Shown: piece by piece, positions 1-7,753 of the stretch
Numbering within the stretch: the first letter of the stretch is position 1
Layout: the number at the start of each line of letters is the position of its first letter
Assembly (NCBI GenBank): GCA_031271865.1
Contig: JAISUW010000023.1
Coordinates: 1 to 36,283 of the forward strand
Length of the DNA stretch: 36,283 nt
Source of the DNA: Oscillospiraceae bacterium
GTDB lineage: Bacteria; Bacillota; Clostridia; Oscillospirales; Acutalibacteraceae
Direction: 5' to 3'
Program-made: the position numbers and the translations under genes
Notes under the pieces: generated by a model
Databases searched by the model: none
Seen by the model: only the letters and a program-made list of their open reading frames with translations
What the model was told of the DNA's origin: nothing

Positions 1-170
1 CGCGACCGGGGAGTCCCCCGGACCCCCGCGGAGATGTGCCCGCTTGGATGGAAAATTCGCCTTATGTCCTGATGGGCGAATTTTCCATAGGCGCTACTCC
101 GTTCCTTTTCGTTGGTTGGGGGCATGATTTCGGTGTACTGTCTGGGTGATATGTTGGTTCTGCTTTTTAC
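1..170. other. Non-coding left end with two perfect hairpins
   Basis: No credible gene is seen in 1-404. The first 170 bases hold two strong dyads. The first is CCGGGG (6-11) paired with CCCCGG (16-21) across a 4-base loop. The second is a perfect 14-bp inverted repeat, ATGGAAAATTCGCC (48-61) with GGCGAATTTTCCAT (75-88), around a 13-base loop. The 14-bp dyad has no following T-tract, so it is not an obvious intrinsic terminator. It looks like part of an intergenic repeat element, but only one copy is present in this window, so its repetitive nature is not shown here. Confidence 0.6.
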
Positions 171-294
171 TTCTTGTTTTGTGCATTATGACGAGGAATT
201 GCCGGTTTTTTGCTTGAACAATCGTGAATTTGACGAAATAGTTAGATGTAGTTTTTTTGCCTCTTGCTTCTTGCCGCTTGCCTCTTGAAGAGCC

Positions 295-331
295 GGAAAA
301 AGAAAGAAGCCTGTTTGTGCGCAGGTGCTTC
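295..331 (-). terminator. Terminator-like hairpin in the left repeat
   Basis: On the minus strand GAAG, a 2-base bulge and CCTG pair with CAGG and CTTC across an 8-base loop, followed by TTTCTTTTT. The structure begins about 5 bases after the expected start of the repeat promoter, so promoter plus hairpin would give an RNA of only about 40 bases. The bulge and the interrupted T-tract make efficiency uncertain. The structure is kept in the right copy with the same pairing. Confidence 0.5.
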
Positions 332-342
332 CTTCACTTACT

Positions 343-370
343 ATTATAATGATAATTTCAGATTTGTCAA
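343..370 (-). promoter_or_regulatory. Promoter inside the left repeat, reading left
   Basis: On the minus strand, TTGACA (370-365), a 16-base spacer and TATAAT (348-343) give a near-perfect sigma-A promoter. The same promoter is present in the right copy. Transcription would start near 336 and run straight into the hairpin at 306-331, away from all genes of the window. Confidence 0.75.
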
Positions 371-404
371 GTGTTTTTTTCTCGCGTATTCTTTGCCGGT
401 TATT

Positions 405-1088
405 CTACAGGACAATCCCAAGCAGGAAGCCAGCCGTAAAAAGTGCGATTTCCGCCGGACGGCCGCGCCAAAACAGCGCCTTTGCCGCACCCCATGGGTA
501 GCCGGAAAGGCTGTACCACAGCCACAGCATCGACAGAGCGGCTACCGGCATACCGCCGTAAACCGGTACCATTGCAGAGTTGTACCCATAGAGCAAAAGG
601 CACAGACCGACGGCGGCGGCAAGACCCACCAAACCGCCGGGGAGAACCTTCGAGAGGCGCGGGAGTTCCCGCTGCCATAAAAGCAAACACAGTAACACAA
701 CTGCCGCCATGAGGAGAGCCGCAAAGTTCGGGTGGAAGCCGACTGCTTTATATGCCTTCAGCAGAGAACCGATCCACTCACCCTGCGCTCCTATGCCGAA
801 AATGCCGGACACGGCATACAGCACCATCTGCGCACAGAGCCCGCCCAATACACCCAGCAGAGCGGCGCGGGGCAGCGCCGCGAGTTTCGGGAACCACGGT
901 TTGGCGGATACAACACCCGCCGCGACCGTCCAATAGCGCGTGCCGAGATAGATGGAAAGGAGCAGCAGGAAACCGGCGTTCAGTTTTCCTGCCGGGGAGG
1001 CAGTGCTGCAAGTCAGACATACGACCGCACCCAGAAGTGCGGCGGCGCAGGCGATTACGTTGGCAATGTAGCGGAGTGCATTTTTCAT
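405..1088 (-). CDS. Polytopic membrane protein of unknown function
   Basis: About 227 residues, almost entirely hydrophobic, with roughly six to seven probable membrane spans. These begin with a segment at residues 5-25 (RYIANVIACAAALLGAVVCL) and end with a C-terminal span (IALFTAGFLLGIVL). I recognise no family. The start chosen is the ATG at 1088, preceded by GGAGGG at good spacing; an upstream TTG at 1112 is in frame but unsupported. A 6-bp inverted repeat (AGGACA/TGTCCT, 1091-1121) brackets this ribosome site. The gene follows pyruvate kinase by 63 bases on the same strand and may share its transcript. No charged motif or binding site hints at a substrate. Confidence 0.65.
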   Translation of the reverse strand: MKNALRYIANVIACAAALLGAVVCLTCSTASPAGKLNAGFLLLLSIYLGTRYWTVAAGVVSAKPWFPKLAALPRAALLGVLGGLCAQMVLYAVSGIFGIGAQGEWIGSLLKAYKAVGFHPNFAALLMAAVVLLCLLLWQRELPRLSKVLPGGLVGLAAAVGLCLLLYGYNSAMVPVYGGMPVAALSMLWLWYSLSGYPWGAAKALFWRGRPAEIALFTAGFLLGIVL

Positions 1089-1151
1089 AAAGGACACCCT
1101 CCGAAACGGCAATGATGTCCTATATATATTGAATTGCGCGAACGGAAATGC

Positions 1152-2579
1152 CTACAGCGGCTCCCCGACGACCAAAATGCGCATCATGTTGGTGGTCCCG
1201 GATATGCCCAAGGGTACGCCGGCGGTTATAACCACGAGGTCGCCTTCCGTGAGGAGGTTCGCTTTCTCGGCTTGTGCTACGGCGTGCGGGAAGAGCGTGT
1301 CGGTGGAACTCTCCTCCGCCATCAGGATGGGAGACACTCCCCATGAGAGATTCATCTGCCGTACCGCTTTCTCCTCTGTGGAACAGCCGATAATGGTGCA
1401 GGCGGGGCGGTATTTGCTGATCATGCGGGCAGTGTTTCCGGATTTGGTGAGGGCAATGACTGCTTTGCCGTCCAAATCATGGGCAGCAGCTACCGTGGCG
1501 TGGCTTACGGCATTGGTGATGTTCATCGCCTCATCGCCCAAGCGATTGCGGAAGCGTTTCTTGTAATCTATATCCCGCTCTGTGCGGCGGGCAATGGCAT
1601 CCATGGTTTTGACCGTTTCCACGGGGTAGTGCCCCATCGCTGTCTCGCCGGAGAGCATGATTGCGGAGGTGCCGTCATAGATTGCATTGGCGACGTCATT
1701 GACTTCGGCGCGGGTGGGGCGCGGATTGTCGGTCATACTCTCGAGCATCTGCGTTGCCGTCACGACGATTTTTCCGGCATTGTAAGCTTTGTGTATGAGT
1801 TTCTTCTGGATGGCGGGAATCTCCTCTAAGGGCATCTCTACACCCAAGTCGCCGCGCGCGACCATGATGCCGTCCACGAGGGGGAGGATGGCATCTATGT
1901 TGTTCACGCCGCCGGCATTCTCTATCTTCGCTATTACGAGAATACTATCACAGCGCAGACGGCGCAATTCCTCGCGCAGGATGATGATGTCGCCGGGGCG
2001 GCGCGTGAACGAGGCTGCGATATAGTCGAAATCATTTTCTACGGCGAAGCGGATGTCGGCACGGTCGGCGGAGGAGAGGAAAGGCATATTCAGGAAAGCT
2101 CCCGGGACATTCACGCTCTTGTGCGCGGAGATAGTGCCGCCGTTGACTACACGGCAAACGATCTCGGAGGGTGAAACCGTTTCGGCGCGGAGTTCTACCT
2201 TGCCGTCGTCAATCAGAAGCCTCGCACCGGGAAGGACATCATCCGAAAGCCCTTTATAACTCACAGAAGCGCGCAGCTCCGTTCCAAGCACTTCTTCCGT
2301 CGTCAGCGTGAAGATGTCGCCCGCTTTGAGAAGAACTTCTGCTTGCGCAAAAGTGCCCAGACGGATTTCCGGTCCTTTCGTGTCCGCTAATAGAGCTATC
2401 GGAAGTCCTAACGCTTCCCGCAGACGCTTGACTTGCTCGGCGCGGCGTTTGTGCTCCTCGTGCGTGGAGTGCGAAAAGTTCAGACGCGCTACATTCATGC
2501 CCTCCAGCATCATCCCGCGGAGGACTTCGTCATCGTCTGTCGCGGGTCCTAAGGTGCAGATGATTTTTGTTTTGCGCAT
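1152..2579 (-). CDS. pyk: Pyruvate kinase
   Basis: Cytosolic enzyme converting phosphoenolpyruvate and ADP to pyruvate and ATP, the last step of glycolysis. It has 475 residues. The N-terminus reads MRKTKIICTLGPA, followed by the MNVARLNFSHS nucleotide-binding segment, the DTKGPEIRLG segment near residue 67, the active-site MVARGDLGVE and KLIHKAYNAGKIVVTATQMLESM segments, and PTRAEVNDVANAIYDGTSAIMLSGE. The C-terminal allosteric domain ends at MMRILVVGEPL. This is the short form, lacking the extra PEP-utiliser-like C-terminal domain found in Bacillus-type enzymes. The ATG at 2579 is preceded by AGGAGA; an in-frame extension to 2657 lacks a ribosome site. The gene is 125 bases downstream of the dlt-like operon and probably has its own leader. 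Confidence 0.97.
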   Translation of the reverse strand: MRKTKIICTLGPATDDDEVLRGMMLEGMNVARLNFSHSTHEEHKRRAEQVKRLREALGLPIALLADTKGPEIRLGTFAQAEVLLKAGDIFTLTTEEVLGTELRASVSYKGLSDDVLPGARLLIDDGKVELRAETVSPSEIVCRVVNGGTISAHKSVNVPGAFLNMPFLSSADRADIRFAVENDFDYIAASFTRRPGDIIILREELRRLRCDSILVIAKIENAGGVNNIDAILPLVDGIMVARGDLGVEMPLEEIPAIQKKLIHKAYNAGKIVVTATQMLESMTDNPRPTRAEVNDVANAIYDGTSAIMLSGETAMGHYPVETVKTMDAIARRTERDIDYKKRFRNRLGDEAMNITNAVSHATVAAAHDLDGKAVIALTKSGNTARMISKYRPACTIIGCSTEEKAVRQMNLSWGVSPILMAEESSTDTLFPHAVAQAEKANLLTEGDLVVITAGVPLGISGTTNMMRILVVGEPL

Positions 2580-2602
2580 GGGGTTCTCCTGCATGGTGGA
2601 TT

Positions 2603-2624
2603 GGGAGGGACGCTTGCCCCTCCC
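2603..2624 (-). promoter_or_regulatory. Hairpin in the pyk leader
   Basis: On the minus strand GGGAGGG (2624-2618) can pair with CCCTCCC (2609-2603) across an 8-base loop. It lies just upstream of the AGGAGA ribosome site of pyruvate kinase. There is no U-tract, so it is not a classical terminator. It could stabilise the 5' leader or affect ribosome access; no role is shown by the sequence. Confidence 0.3.
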
Positions 2625-2704
2625 GCTGTATAGTATATTCAGAGCGCCTCGGATCATGTGCTTTTGCTATATAGGCGAGACGAGCGCCGGACGGTGTCCT
2701 GTCC

Positions 2705-3277
2705 TTACAGCCCGGCGGCATAGCCATCCATGGGCAGGGCGGCATTATCTATATAGAGAATCTGGGAGACGGTCTCATCGGTCAAGGCAATCTCCAGGTT
2801 TGTAGTGCCTTTGGTATAGACCAAAACGCCGTTTTGCTCTTTGAGCGGTTCCCCGTAGGCGGCGATAACATCGCTGCGGGGGGCACCGATATAGATGCCT
2901 TCGGGCGTAGTGACACTGTCGTCTTTGAGGCTGATGGTGTAGATGAACTCGGCACCGTCCTCTTCGTTGACGCGGACTTCATAGCCGGGAAAGAAGTAGG
3001 TCTTGTCGTCTCCCTGGAAAGCGCAGGAGGGTGCAATGAACGGCGGGTCGGTCTGTTCGCCTAAGGCTTCCAGAATACCGCTCGGGGATGTGCCGGGAAG
3101 GACATCCGTTCCGGCTGCGGTGAAGTAGAACCCGGAGGGCTCTTTGGAATCGGCGGCTAAGGTGGTCACGCTGCTGTCGGCGGCGGTGGTGCTTTCGGGT
3201 GCGCCGGTGCTCTCGCCGCAGGAGGCGGTAGTCAGGAGGAGGGCGGCTGTAATAAAGGCAAGCAGGGCTTTTTTCAT
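2705..3277 (-). CDS. Lipoprotein linked to the dlt-like locus
   Basis: 190 residues. A signal peptide ends at Cys20 (LLLTTASC, a slightly relaxed lipobox), followed by a Thr/Ser/Ala-rich linker to about residue 45. The folded part seems to hold two related halves. The first has GTDVLPGTSPSGILEALGE and then PSCAFQGDDKTYFF. The second has GIYIGAPRSDVIAAYGEP and then a short beta-rich tail. The 'IGAPRSDVIAAYGEP' type of segment resembles small BLIP-like or SmpA-like repeats. From memory, similar lipoproteins accompany MBOAT/SGNH genes in other Clostridia, but I cannot verify this. The start overlaps the stop of the SGNH gene as ATGA, with GGAGAG upstream, so translation is likely coupled. It probably sits on the outer face of the membrane as an accessory to polymer modification. 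Confidence 0.75.
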   Translation of the reverse strand: MKKALLAFITAALLLTTASCGESTGAPESTTAADSSVTTLAADSKEPSGFYFTAAGTDVLPGTSPSGILEALGEQTDPPFIAPSCAFQGDDKTYFFPGYEVRVNEEDGAEFIYTISLKDDSVTTPEGIYIGAPRSDVIAAYGEPLKEQNGVLVYTKGTTNLEIALTDETVSQILYIDNAALPMDGYAAGL

Positions 3278-4344
3278 TGTGGTATCTCTCCTATCATGAT
3301 GGTTTCGACTTTGCCTTCGGTGCGGAGTTCCTCCGCTTGGGTAGCGGCCAATGCGTCATAGGCGGCTTCGTTCTTTTGCCAGATTTCGGTATACTTTGAG
3401 TCGCTGCGGCGGTCGGGGATATCACCGGAGGCAGTGAGCTTTTCTCCGAGCCATGCAGCGCACTTCTCGCTACCGGAGAGGTTCAGGTGCAGGCCGCCGT
3501 CATAGGTGTCGGTCTGCCAGTCCAAACCGATCGCTTCCTGCTCCTCCAGCGCATTGTAATACGCGAGATTGTGCTTGGCGGCGTAGTCCGCGATTTGTTG
3601 GTTGTATTCGGCATACCACGGCGGGTAGAGGGAGGGGGCTTTGAGGAGGACAAAACGGATGTTCTCTTTTTCGCACAATTGGCGCATTTTTTCCAAGTAG
3701 AGCCAAGCGGTATCGCCGAACGTATAATCTGCCAAGCGGGGCGGGTCGGGGATACGGCCGCTGCCCAAGGAATCGGAACGCATCATGTAGCCGGCGACGG
3801 ATACTTGCGGGCGGCGGAAGATATAGCGGAAGTCATCTTTCGTGAGTTCCTGCCAGCGGTCATGGTAGCGCAGGAGGGGGAAGACGTAGCTGAGTTTCTC
3901 CTCCTGCGGGAGGGCGGAAGCCTGCACATTGGCCCATTTGAGGGGAGAGAGGCGCATACCGTCAATGGTCATGCGGTTGTAAGCTTCTTTCTGCGGCGTG
4001 TCATAGACCATGGCGAGGACGGACCAGACCACGACTTTGGGTTTATCGTACTTCAGGGCTTCCTCCAAAAGATAGTAGCTCTGCCAAACCAGCTGCTGCG
4101 AGGAACCGCGGATATAGCTTGAGATACCGTACTCCCGCCAGAGCGTAATCGGGGAGATGTTCTCATAGACCTCGCAGTCGCCGATGATGAGAACATCGTT
4201 GTAGCCGGATTGGTCATAGTATTCTCCGGTCAATGCGCCCTCTACGGGGCGTGTGGTATACTTCGGCTCCAAGAGGCGCGTCAGAAACCAGAGGGAGGCG
4301 ATGGTGACGGCAATGGCCGTGATGGCTGCTGCCCATTTTTTCAT
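3274..4344 (-). CDS. Membrane-anchored SGNH-fold protein (DltD/AlgJ-like role)
   Basis: 356 residues with one N-terminal membrane anchor (about 4-22) and an extracytoplasmic SGNH-like domain. Block I reads VLIIGDCEVYENISP (about 51-65): the catalytic Ser of GDS/GSS motifs is Cys57 here. The C-terminal block keeps the Asp and His in YDGGLHLNLSG. Proteins of this type usually partner an MBOAT acyltransferase and complete acyl transfer to a surface polymer, as AlgX/AlgJ and DltD do. The ATG at 4344 is preceded by GGGGGAG; an extension to 4398 has no ribosome site. It overlaps the end of the MBOAT gene and is coupled by ATGA to the following lipoprotein. Whether Cys57 is an active nucleophile cannot be told from sequence. 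Confidence 0.8.
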   Translation of the reverse strand: MKKWAAAITAIAVTIASLWFLTRLLEPKYTTRPVEGALTGEYYDQSGYNDVLIIGDCEVYENISPITLWREYGISSYIRGSSQQLVWQSYYLLEEALKYDKPKVVVWSVLAMVYDTPQKEAYNRMTIDGMRLSPLKWANVQASALPQEEKLSYVFPLLRYHDRWQELTKDDFRYIFRRPQVSVAGYMMRSDSLGSGRIPDPPRLADYTFGDTAWLYLEKMRQLCEKENIRFVLLKAPSLYPPWYAEYNQQIADYAAKHNLAYYNALEEQEAIGLDWQTDTYDGGLHLNLSGSEKCAAWLGEKLTASGDIPDRRSDSKYTEIWQKNEAAYDALAATQAEELRTEGKVETIMIGEIPQ

Positions 4345-4363
4345 GGCGGTGTCTCCCCCTTTC

Positions 4364-5875
4364 TCAGAATCGGTTGTAGATGAATTGCGCGGCATCAAAG
4401 CCCAGGCCGTACACGCCGAATATGAGGATGGCTATGACCAGCAGCGCAAAGACAATCGCAGGCGGACGCTTCTTTATAAAGGAAGAGGCTATGACTATGG
4501 CCAAACCCGCTGCTGCTGCAATCAAACCGGCTGTATCTAAACCAAGGGATGTGAGGCCGCCGGCGATGAACTTGGCCGGGGATGGTTTCCAAAAGATGGT
4601 GGACAGCTGCTTGAGGGTACCGATGACGCCGGGATAGATGTCGAAGGCGCGGATAAAGCTCATCAGAATAAATGTTCTGATTATCTGGAACGAATCGTAG
4701 CCTTTGCCTTTCATTTTCGGGAAACGAAGGTGGAATTTCTGATAGAGCGGCTGGAGTTCCTGGGAGGCAACGATGACGAGGGCGTTGGCGATGCCCCAAG
4801 CGATGAAGTTCCACGAAGCGCCGTGCCAGATGCCTGTAGCAAACCAGGTAACAAGGGTCGCGATATAGACCGGGACGCGGCGGGCGGTTTTGTCGCCGAG
4901 ATGCTTCTTGCACCACTTGGTGAGCTTCATCATCGGGCGGGCGACGCTGATCGGGTAGAAGATATAGTCCTTGAACCATGTGCCCATGGTGATGTGCCAG
5001 CGGCGCCAATAGTCGAAAATGTTCAGCGAACGGAAGGGGGAAAGGAAGTTCTCCTCCTGCGTAATGCCCATGGTCTCGCCGATGCCGATGGTGATGTCTA
5101 TACCGCCGGTGAAGTCACAGTATAGAGCGGCGGCGTAGATTACTATGGAGAGGAGCGTATATAAGCCCTCGTATTCCCCCGGGGTTCCGGTCAGCGTGCC
5201 TACCATGACAAGCAACCGGTCGGCGATGACAAGCTTTTTGAAGTAGCCCCAGATGATGCGCTCTGCCCCTTTGCCGAAGACATCCAACGAGAAGCCGGTG
5301 CCCTCGAAGAGCGTCTTGGAGAGGGAATCATAGCGGGAGATGGGACCTTGAATGACTGCCGGGAAGAACGATGTGAAGAGAGCCAACTTCGCTAAATTGC
5401 ACTGCGCCGGGTGCTTGCCGCGGTAGACATCTATCAGATAGCCCATGGTACGGAATGTGAAGAAGCTGATACCCATGGGCATGACGTAATCCGTGAATAT
5501 GCCGCCGATTTGGGGCAGGGCAAGGATTTTGACGGCAGCCAGGACGCCGAAGTTCAGCAGCATTGCCGTCACAAGCCAAGCGGTACTCTTCCGCTTTTGG
5601 GCGGCGCGGTAGGCTTTCTTCTCCTCGCGGGGGAGGTCTTTGTGCTCCGCTAGGTAGGCTTTGGTTTGGTCATTCGTCTTTTGGATGAAGCAGCCGGCGG
5701 CATAGCTCGAGAGGATGACGAAAGCCATGTAGCACAGGTTGTCCCAGCCGGAGAAAGCGTAAAAGCCGAGGCTCGCTGCCAAAAGCAATACCCAGCGCGC
5801 CCGGCGCGGCAGGATATAATACACAAGCAGCGTCAGGCACAGGAAAGCGATAAAGGGGATAGAAGTAAAATACAC
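4364..5875 (-). CDS. MBOAT acyltransferase, AlgI/DltB-like
   Basis: 503-residue polytopic membrane enzyme that would move an acyl or aminoacyl group from a cytoplasmic carrier to a substrate outside the membrane. Hallmarks are YCDFTGGIDI (about 252-261), FRSLNIFDYWRRWHITMGTWFKDYIFYPI (His294) and the invariant MBOAT histidine in GIWHGASWNF (His351). The N-terminus (MYFTSIPFIAFLCLTLLVYYILP) is typical of AlgI/PatA-type members. The start is GTG at 5875 with GAGGA upstream. It follows the carrier-protein gene by 19 bases and overlaps the start of the SGNH gene, so the three are one transcript. The carrier protein next door argues for an aminoacyl rather than an acetyl donor; this is inference. 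Confidence 0.9.
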   Translation of the reverse strand: MYFTSIPFIAFLCLTLLVYYILPRRARWVLLLAASLGFYAFSGWDNLCYMAFVILSSYAAGCFIQKTNDQTKAYLAEHKDLPREEKKAYRAAQKRKSTAWLVTAMLLNFGVLAAVKILALPQIGGIFTDYVMPMGISFFTFRTMGYLIDVYRGKHPAQCNLAKLALFTSFFPAVIQGPISRYDSLSKTLFEGTGFSLDVFGKGAERIIWGYFKKLVIADRLLVMVGTLTGTPGEYEGLYTLLSIVIYAAALYCDFTGGIDITIGIGETMGITQEENFLSPFRSLNIFDYWRRWHITMGTWFKDYIFYPISVARPMMKLTKWCKKHLGDKTARRVPVYIATLVTWFATGIWHGASWNFIAWGIANALVIVASQELQPLYQKFHLRFPKMKGKGYDSFQIIRTFILMSFIRAFDIYPGVIGTLKQLSTIFWKPSPAKFIAGGLTSLGLDTAGLIAAAAGLAIVIASSFIKKRPPAIVFALLVIAILIFGVYGLGFDAAQFIYNRF

Positions 5876-5894
5876 GGTTTGGATGTCCTCGCTA

Positions 5895-6119
5895 TTAGTC
5901 CTCTAAGTCTTCGATAAGTTCCCACAGGGCGGCGGCGGAGTTGAAGTTCTCCGGCACAATGCGGTCGGCGGGAATGACGACGTCAAAGGTGTCGTTGATT
6001 TCATTGATGACGGAAACAATGTCGAAGCTGTCCAAGATACCGTCGTCAATGAGGGTATCGCAGGCGGCAAAGTCCACTTCCGGATGGAGGTTTTGGAGAA
6101 TCTCAATAAGTTCTTGCAT
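5895..6119 (-). CDS. Acyl/aminoacyl carrier protein, DltC-like
   Basis: 74 residues, strongly acidic, four-helix carrier type. The phosphopantetheine attachment site is Ser31 in DDGILDSFDIVS, close to the EGLLDSF motif of DltC. It should be loaded as a thioester by the adenylating enzyme encoded just upstream and hand its cargo to the MBOAT protein encoded just downstream. DltC proteins are usually about 78 residues, so the length fits. Its ribosome site is weak (AGAAAGAAG region). A gap of 53 bases separates it from the upstream gene. A general fatty-acid ACP is less likely, because no fatty-acid genes are nearby. Confidence 0.88.
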   Translation of the reverse strand: MQELIEILQNLHPEVDFAACDTLIDDGILDSFDIVSVINEINDTFDVVIPADRIVPENFNSAAALWELIEDLED

Positions 6120-6172
6120 AGGTGCGTTGTCTTCTTTCTATTATATAGTAGTATGTGCAGTCGGCAGTCGGT

Positions 6173-7699
6173 TTAAGCTCCGGCATAGGTCTGGCGCAGC
6201 AGAACGCGGTCGATTTTGCCGTTGGGCGTGAGGGGCATGGCTTCGATAGGGAAGAGACCGTTCGGGAGCATATACCGCGGGAGCTTTCCGCGCAAGTGCG
6301 TGAGAACGGCCGCTTTATCCAACTCCGGCGCATAGGCGAGGAGGAGCTTCTTGCTCTCCGGATGGAACAGGGCGCAGCAGCCGGTCATGCCGTCCATGGT
6401 GAGGGCGGCGGATTCAATTTCGCCGAGTTCGATTCGGTGACCCATGTGCTTGATTTGGTAATCCTTGCGGGAGAGAAATATCAGGTTGCCGTCGGCATCA
6501 TATTTGGCTAAGTCGCCGGTGCAGTAGACCCACTCGGGATAGCGGTCATGGAAAGGGTTTTGGATAAAAGCCGCCGCCGTGCGCTCCGGGTCGGCGTAGT
6601 AGCCCATCGTCAGGCACGTGCCGCGGATGAGCATCTCGCCGGGGGTGTCGGGAGCGGTGATAAGCCCCGCTTCTTTTGTGTAGAGGAAGACTTCGGTGTT
6701 CGGGAAGGGCTTGCCGATGGGGATAACCTCGCCCTCGGAGAAGTCCCGAGTGACCGGGTAAACGCAGCTCATTCCCGTAGCCTCGGTCGGACCGTAGAGA
6801 TTGTAGAACTTTGCTTTTGGGCAAGCGGCTCGCCAAGCGTTCAAGTGCTTGGGGAGAAATACCTCGCTCCCGAAAGCTACGGTGCGCAGGTATTCGGGCT
6901 GCACACTGCCGAGGGCTCCGCAGCCGGCGGTCATGGTCAGGGCAGAGGCTACCCAGCAAATGGTGTTGGCTTTCACGGCGTTAAGGTGTTCAATCAGCCG
7001 CACCGGGAAAGAGAACAGCCCTTTCGGAATAAAATGGGTGGCGGCACCGAACTTCAGGGTCGGGTAAAGCTCTTTGAGGCAGGCATCTACGTATAAGGGC
7101 GCTTGATTGCCGAAAACGGTTTCGGAATCAAAGCCCAAGGCATCGGACAGGTTCTCCACATAATCTATAACGGAGCGGTGGCAGGCGCAGACCCCTTTGG
7201 GCTTGCCGGTGCTGCCGCTGGTGAATACAACGTAAATCGGGTCCGTGTCTATGGCGCGGCTTCGTATGGCTGACAGCGCAGGAAGATCCGGTGCAGTCTG
7301 CACAAGCCGCGCGTAATCGTAGGCTGCTATAACGTCCTTGCCCGCAATAAGGCTCTCTGCGGCACTTTTGCTCTTGGTGTCATAGATAACGGCGCGGGGC
7401 TGAAGCGTATCGAGGATAAGCTCAATGCGCACACGGGGCATCTCGTCATCCAGAGGCACATAGTAGCAGCCGGCTTTGATTACGCCGAAAAAAGCCGCCA
7501 CGGTGCGGGGGCTTTTCTCCATGTAAACAACGACAGGTTCATTATATAAGCCCTGCGCTGTGAGTGCAGAGGCGACGGCATTGCTCTGCGCCTCCAAGGC
7601 GGCGAAAGTCAAACTTTCCGCCGGGGAGGCAAAGGCGGTTTTGTCTGCGGCCTGCGGGAGGATTTCGGTTAGGTAATCCAGAACATGGGTGCGGGGCAT
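6173..7699 (-). CDS. DltA-like amino-acid adenylating enzyme
   Basis: 508-residue cytosolic member of the ANL superfamily. It should activate an amino acid with ATP and load it on the carrier protein. Visible motifs are TSGSTGKPKG (160-169), YGPTEAT (302-308), TGD (394-396), RKDYQIKHMGHRIELGEIE (411-429) and the catalytic Lys495 in NGKIDR. Asp205 in LYVDACLKE aligns with the Asp that holds the alpha-amino group in DltA and NRPS A-domains, so an amino acid is the likely substrate. The FCGEVL block of studied DltA proteins, whose Cys favours D-alanine, reads FGSEVF (276-281). The ATG at 7699 has AGGAGA upstream; the GTG at 7714 overlaps that site. The gene lies 54 bases after the racemase. It could be true DltA or an enzyme for another amino acid. 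Confidence 0.88.
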   Translation of the reverse strand: MPRTHVLDYLTEILPQAADKTAFASPAESLTFAALEAQSNAVASALTAQGLYNEPVVVYMEKSPRTVAAFFGVIKAGCYYVPLDDEMPRVRIELILDTLQPRAVIYDTKSKSAAESLIAGKDVIAAYDYARLVQTAPDLPALSAIRSRAIDTDPIYVVFTSGSTGKPKGVCACHRSVIDYVENLSDALGFDSETVFGNQAPLYVDACLKELYPTLKFGAATHFIPKGLFSFPVRLIEHLNAVKANTICWVASALTMTAGCGALGSVQPEYLRTVAFGSEVFLPKHLNAWRAACPKAKFYNLYGPTEATGMSCVYPVTRDFSEGEVIPIGKPFPNTEVFLYTKEAGLITAPDTPGEMLIRGTCLTMGYYADPERTAAAFIQNPFHDRYPEWVYCTGDLAKYDADGNLIFLSRKDYQIKHMGHRIELGEIESAALTMDGMTGCCALFHPESKKLLLAYAPELDKAAVLTHLRGKLPRYMLPNGLFPIEAMPLTPNGKIDRVLLRQTYAGA

Positions 7700-7753
7700 G
7701 GGGTTCTCCTTCACGGTGTATGTGACTTTGCTCTTGTGTTTCCGGCTTTTGTG

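Larger units (their letters stand above)
174..380 (+). repeat. Long inverted repeat, left copy (~205 bp)
   Basis: This stretch matches, with scattered mismatches, the reverse complement of 36059-36262 at the other end of the window. Shared blocks include the AATCGTGAATTTGACGAAA segment, runs of GCCTCTTGC-type units, the AAGAGCCGGAAAAAGAAAGAAGCCTG segment and the promoter AT-block. The GCCTCTTG units vary in number and spelling between the copies, as expected for a slipping short repeat. The copy lies just beyond the 3' end of the membrane-protein gene that stops at 405. No transposase or target-site duplication is visible. It is a non-coding dispersed repeat, possibly MITE-like. The short open frames read through both copies share a translated motif only because the DNA is repeated. 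Confidence 0.85.

Noticed and set aside
6173..7699. Nonribosomal peptide synthetase module
   Set aside because: The adenylating enzyme is a stand-alone 508-residue protein with a separate small carrier and an MBOAT partner; no condensation or thioesterase domain is present.
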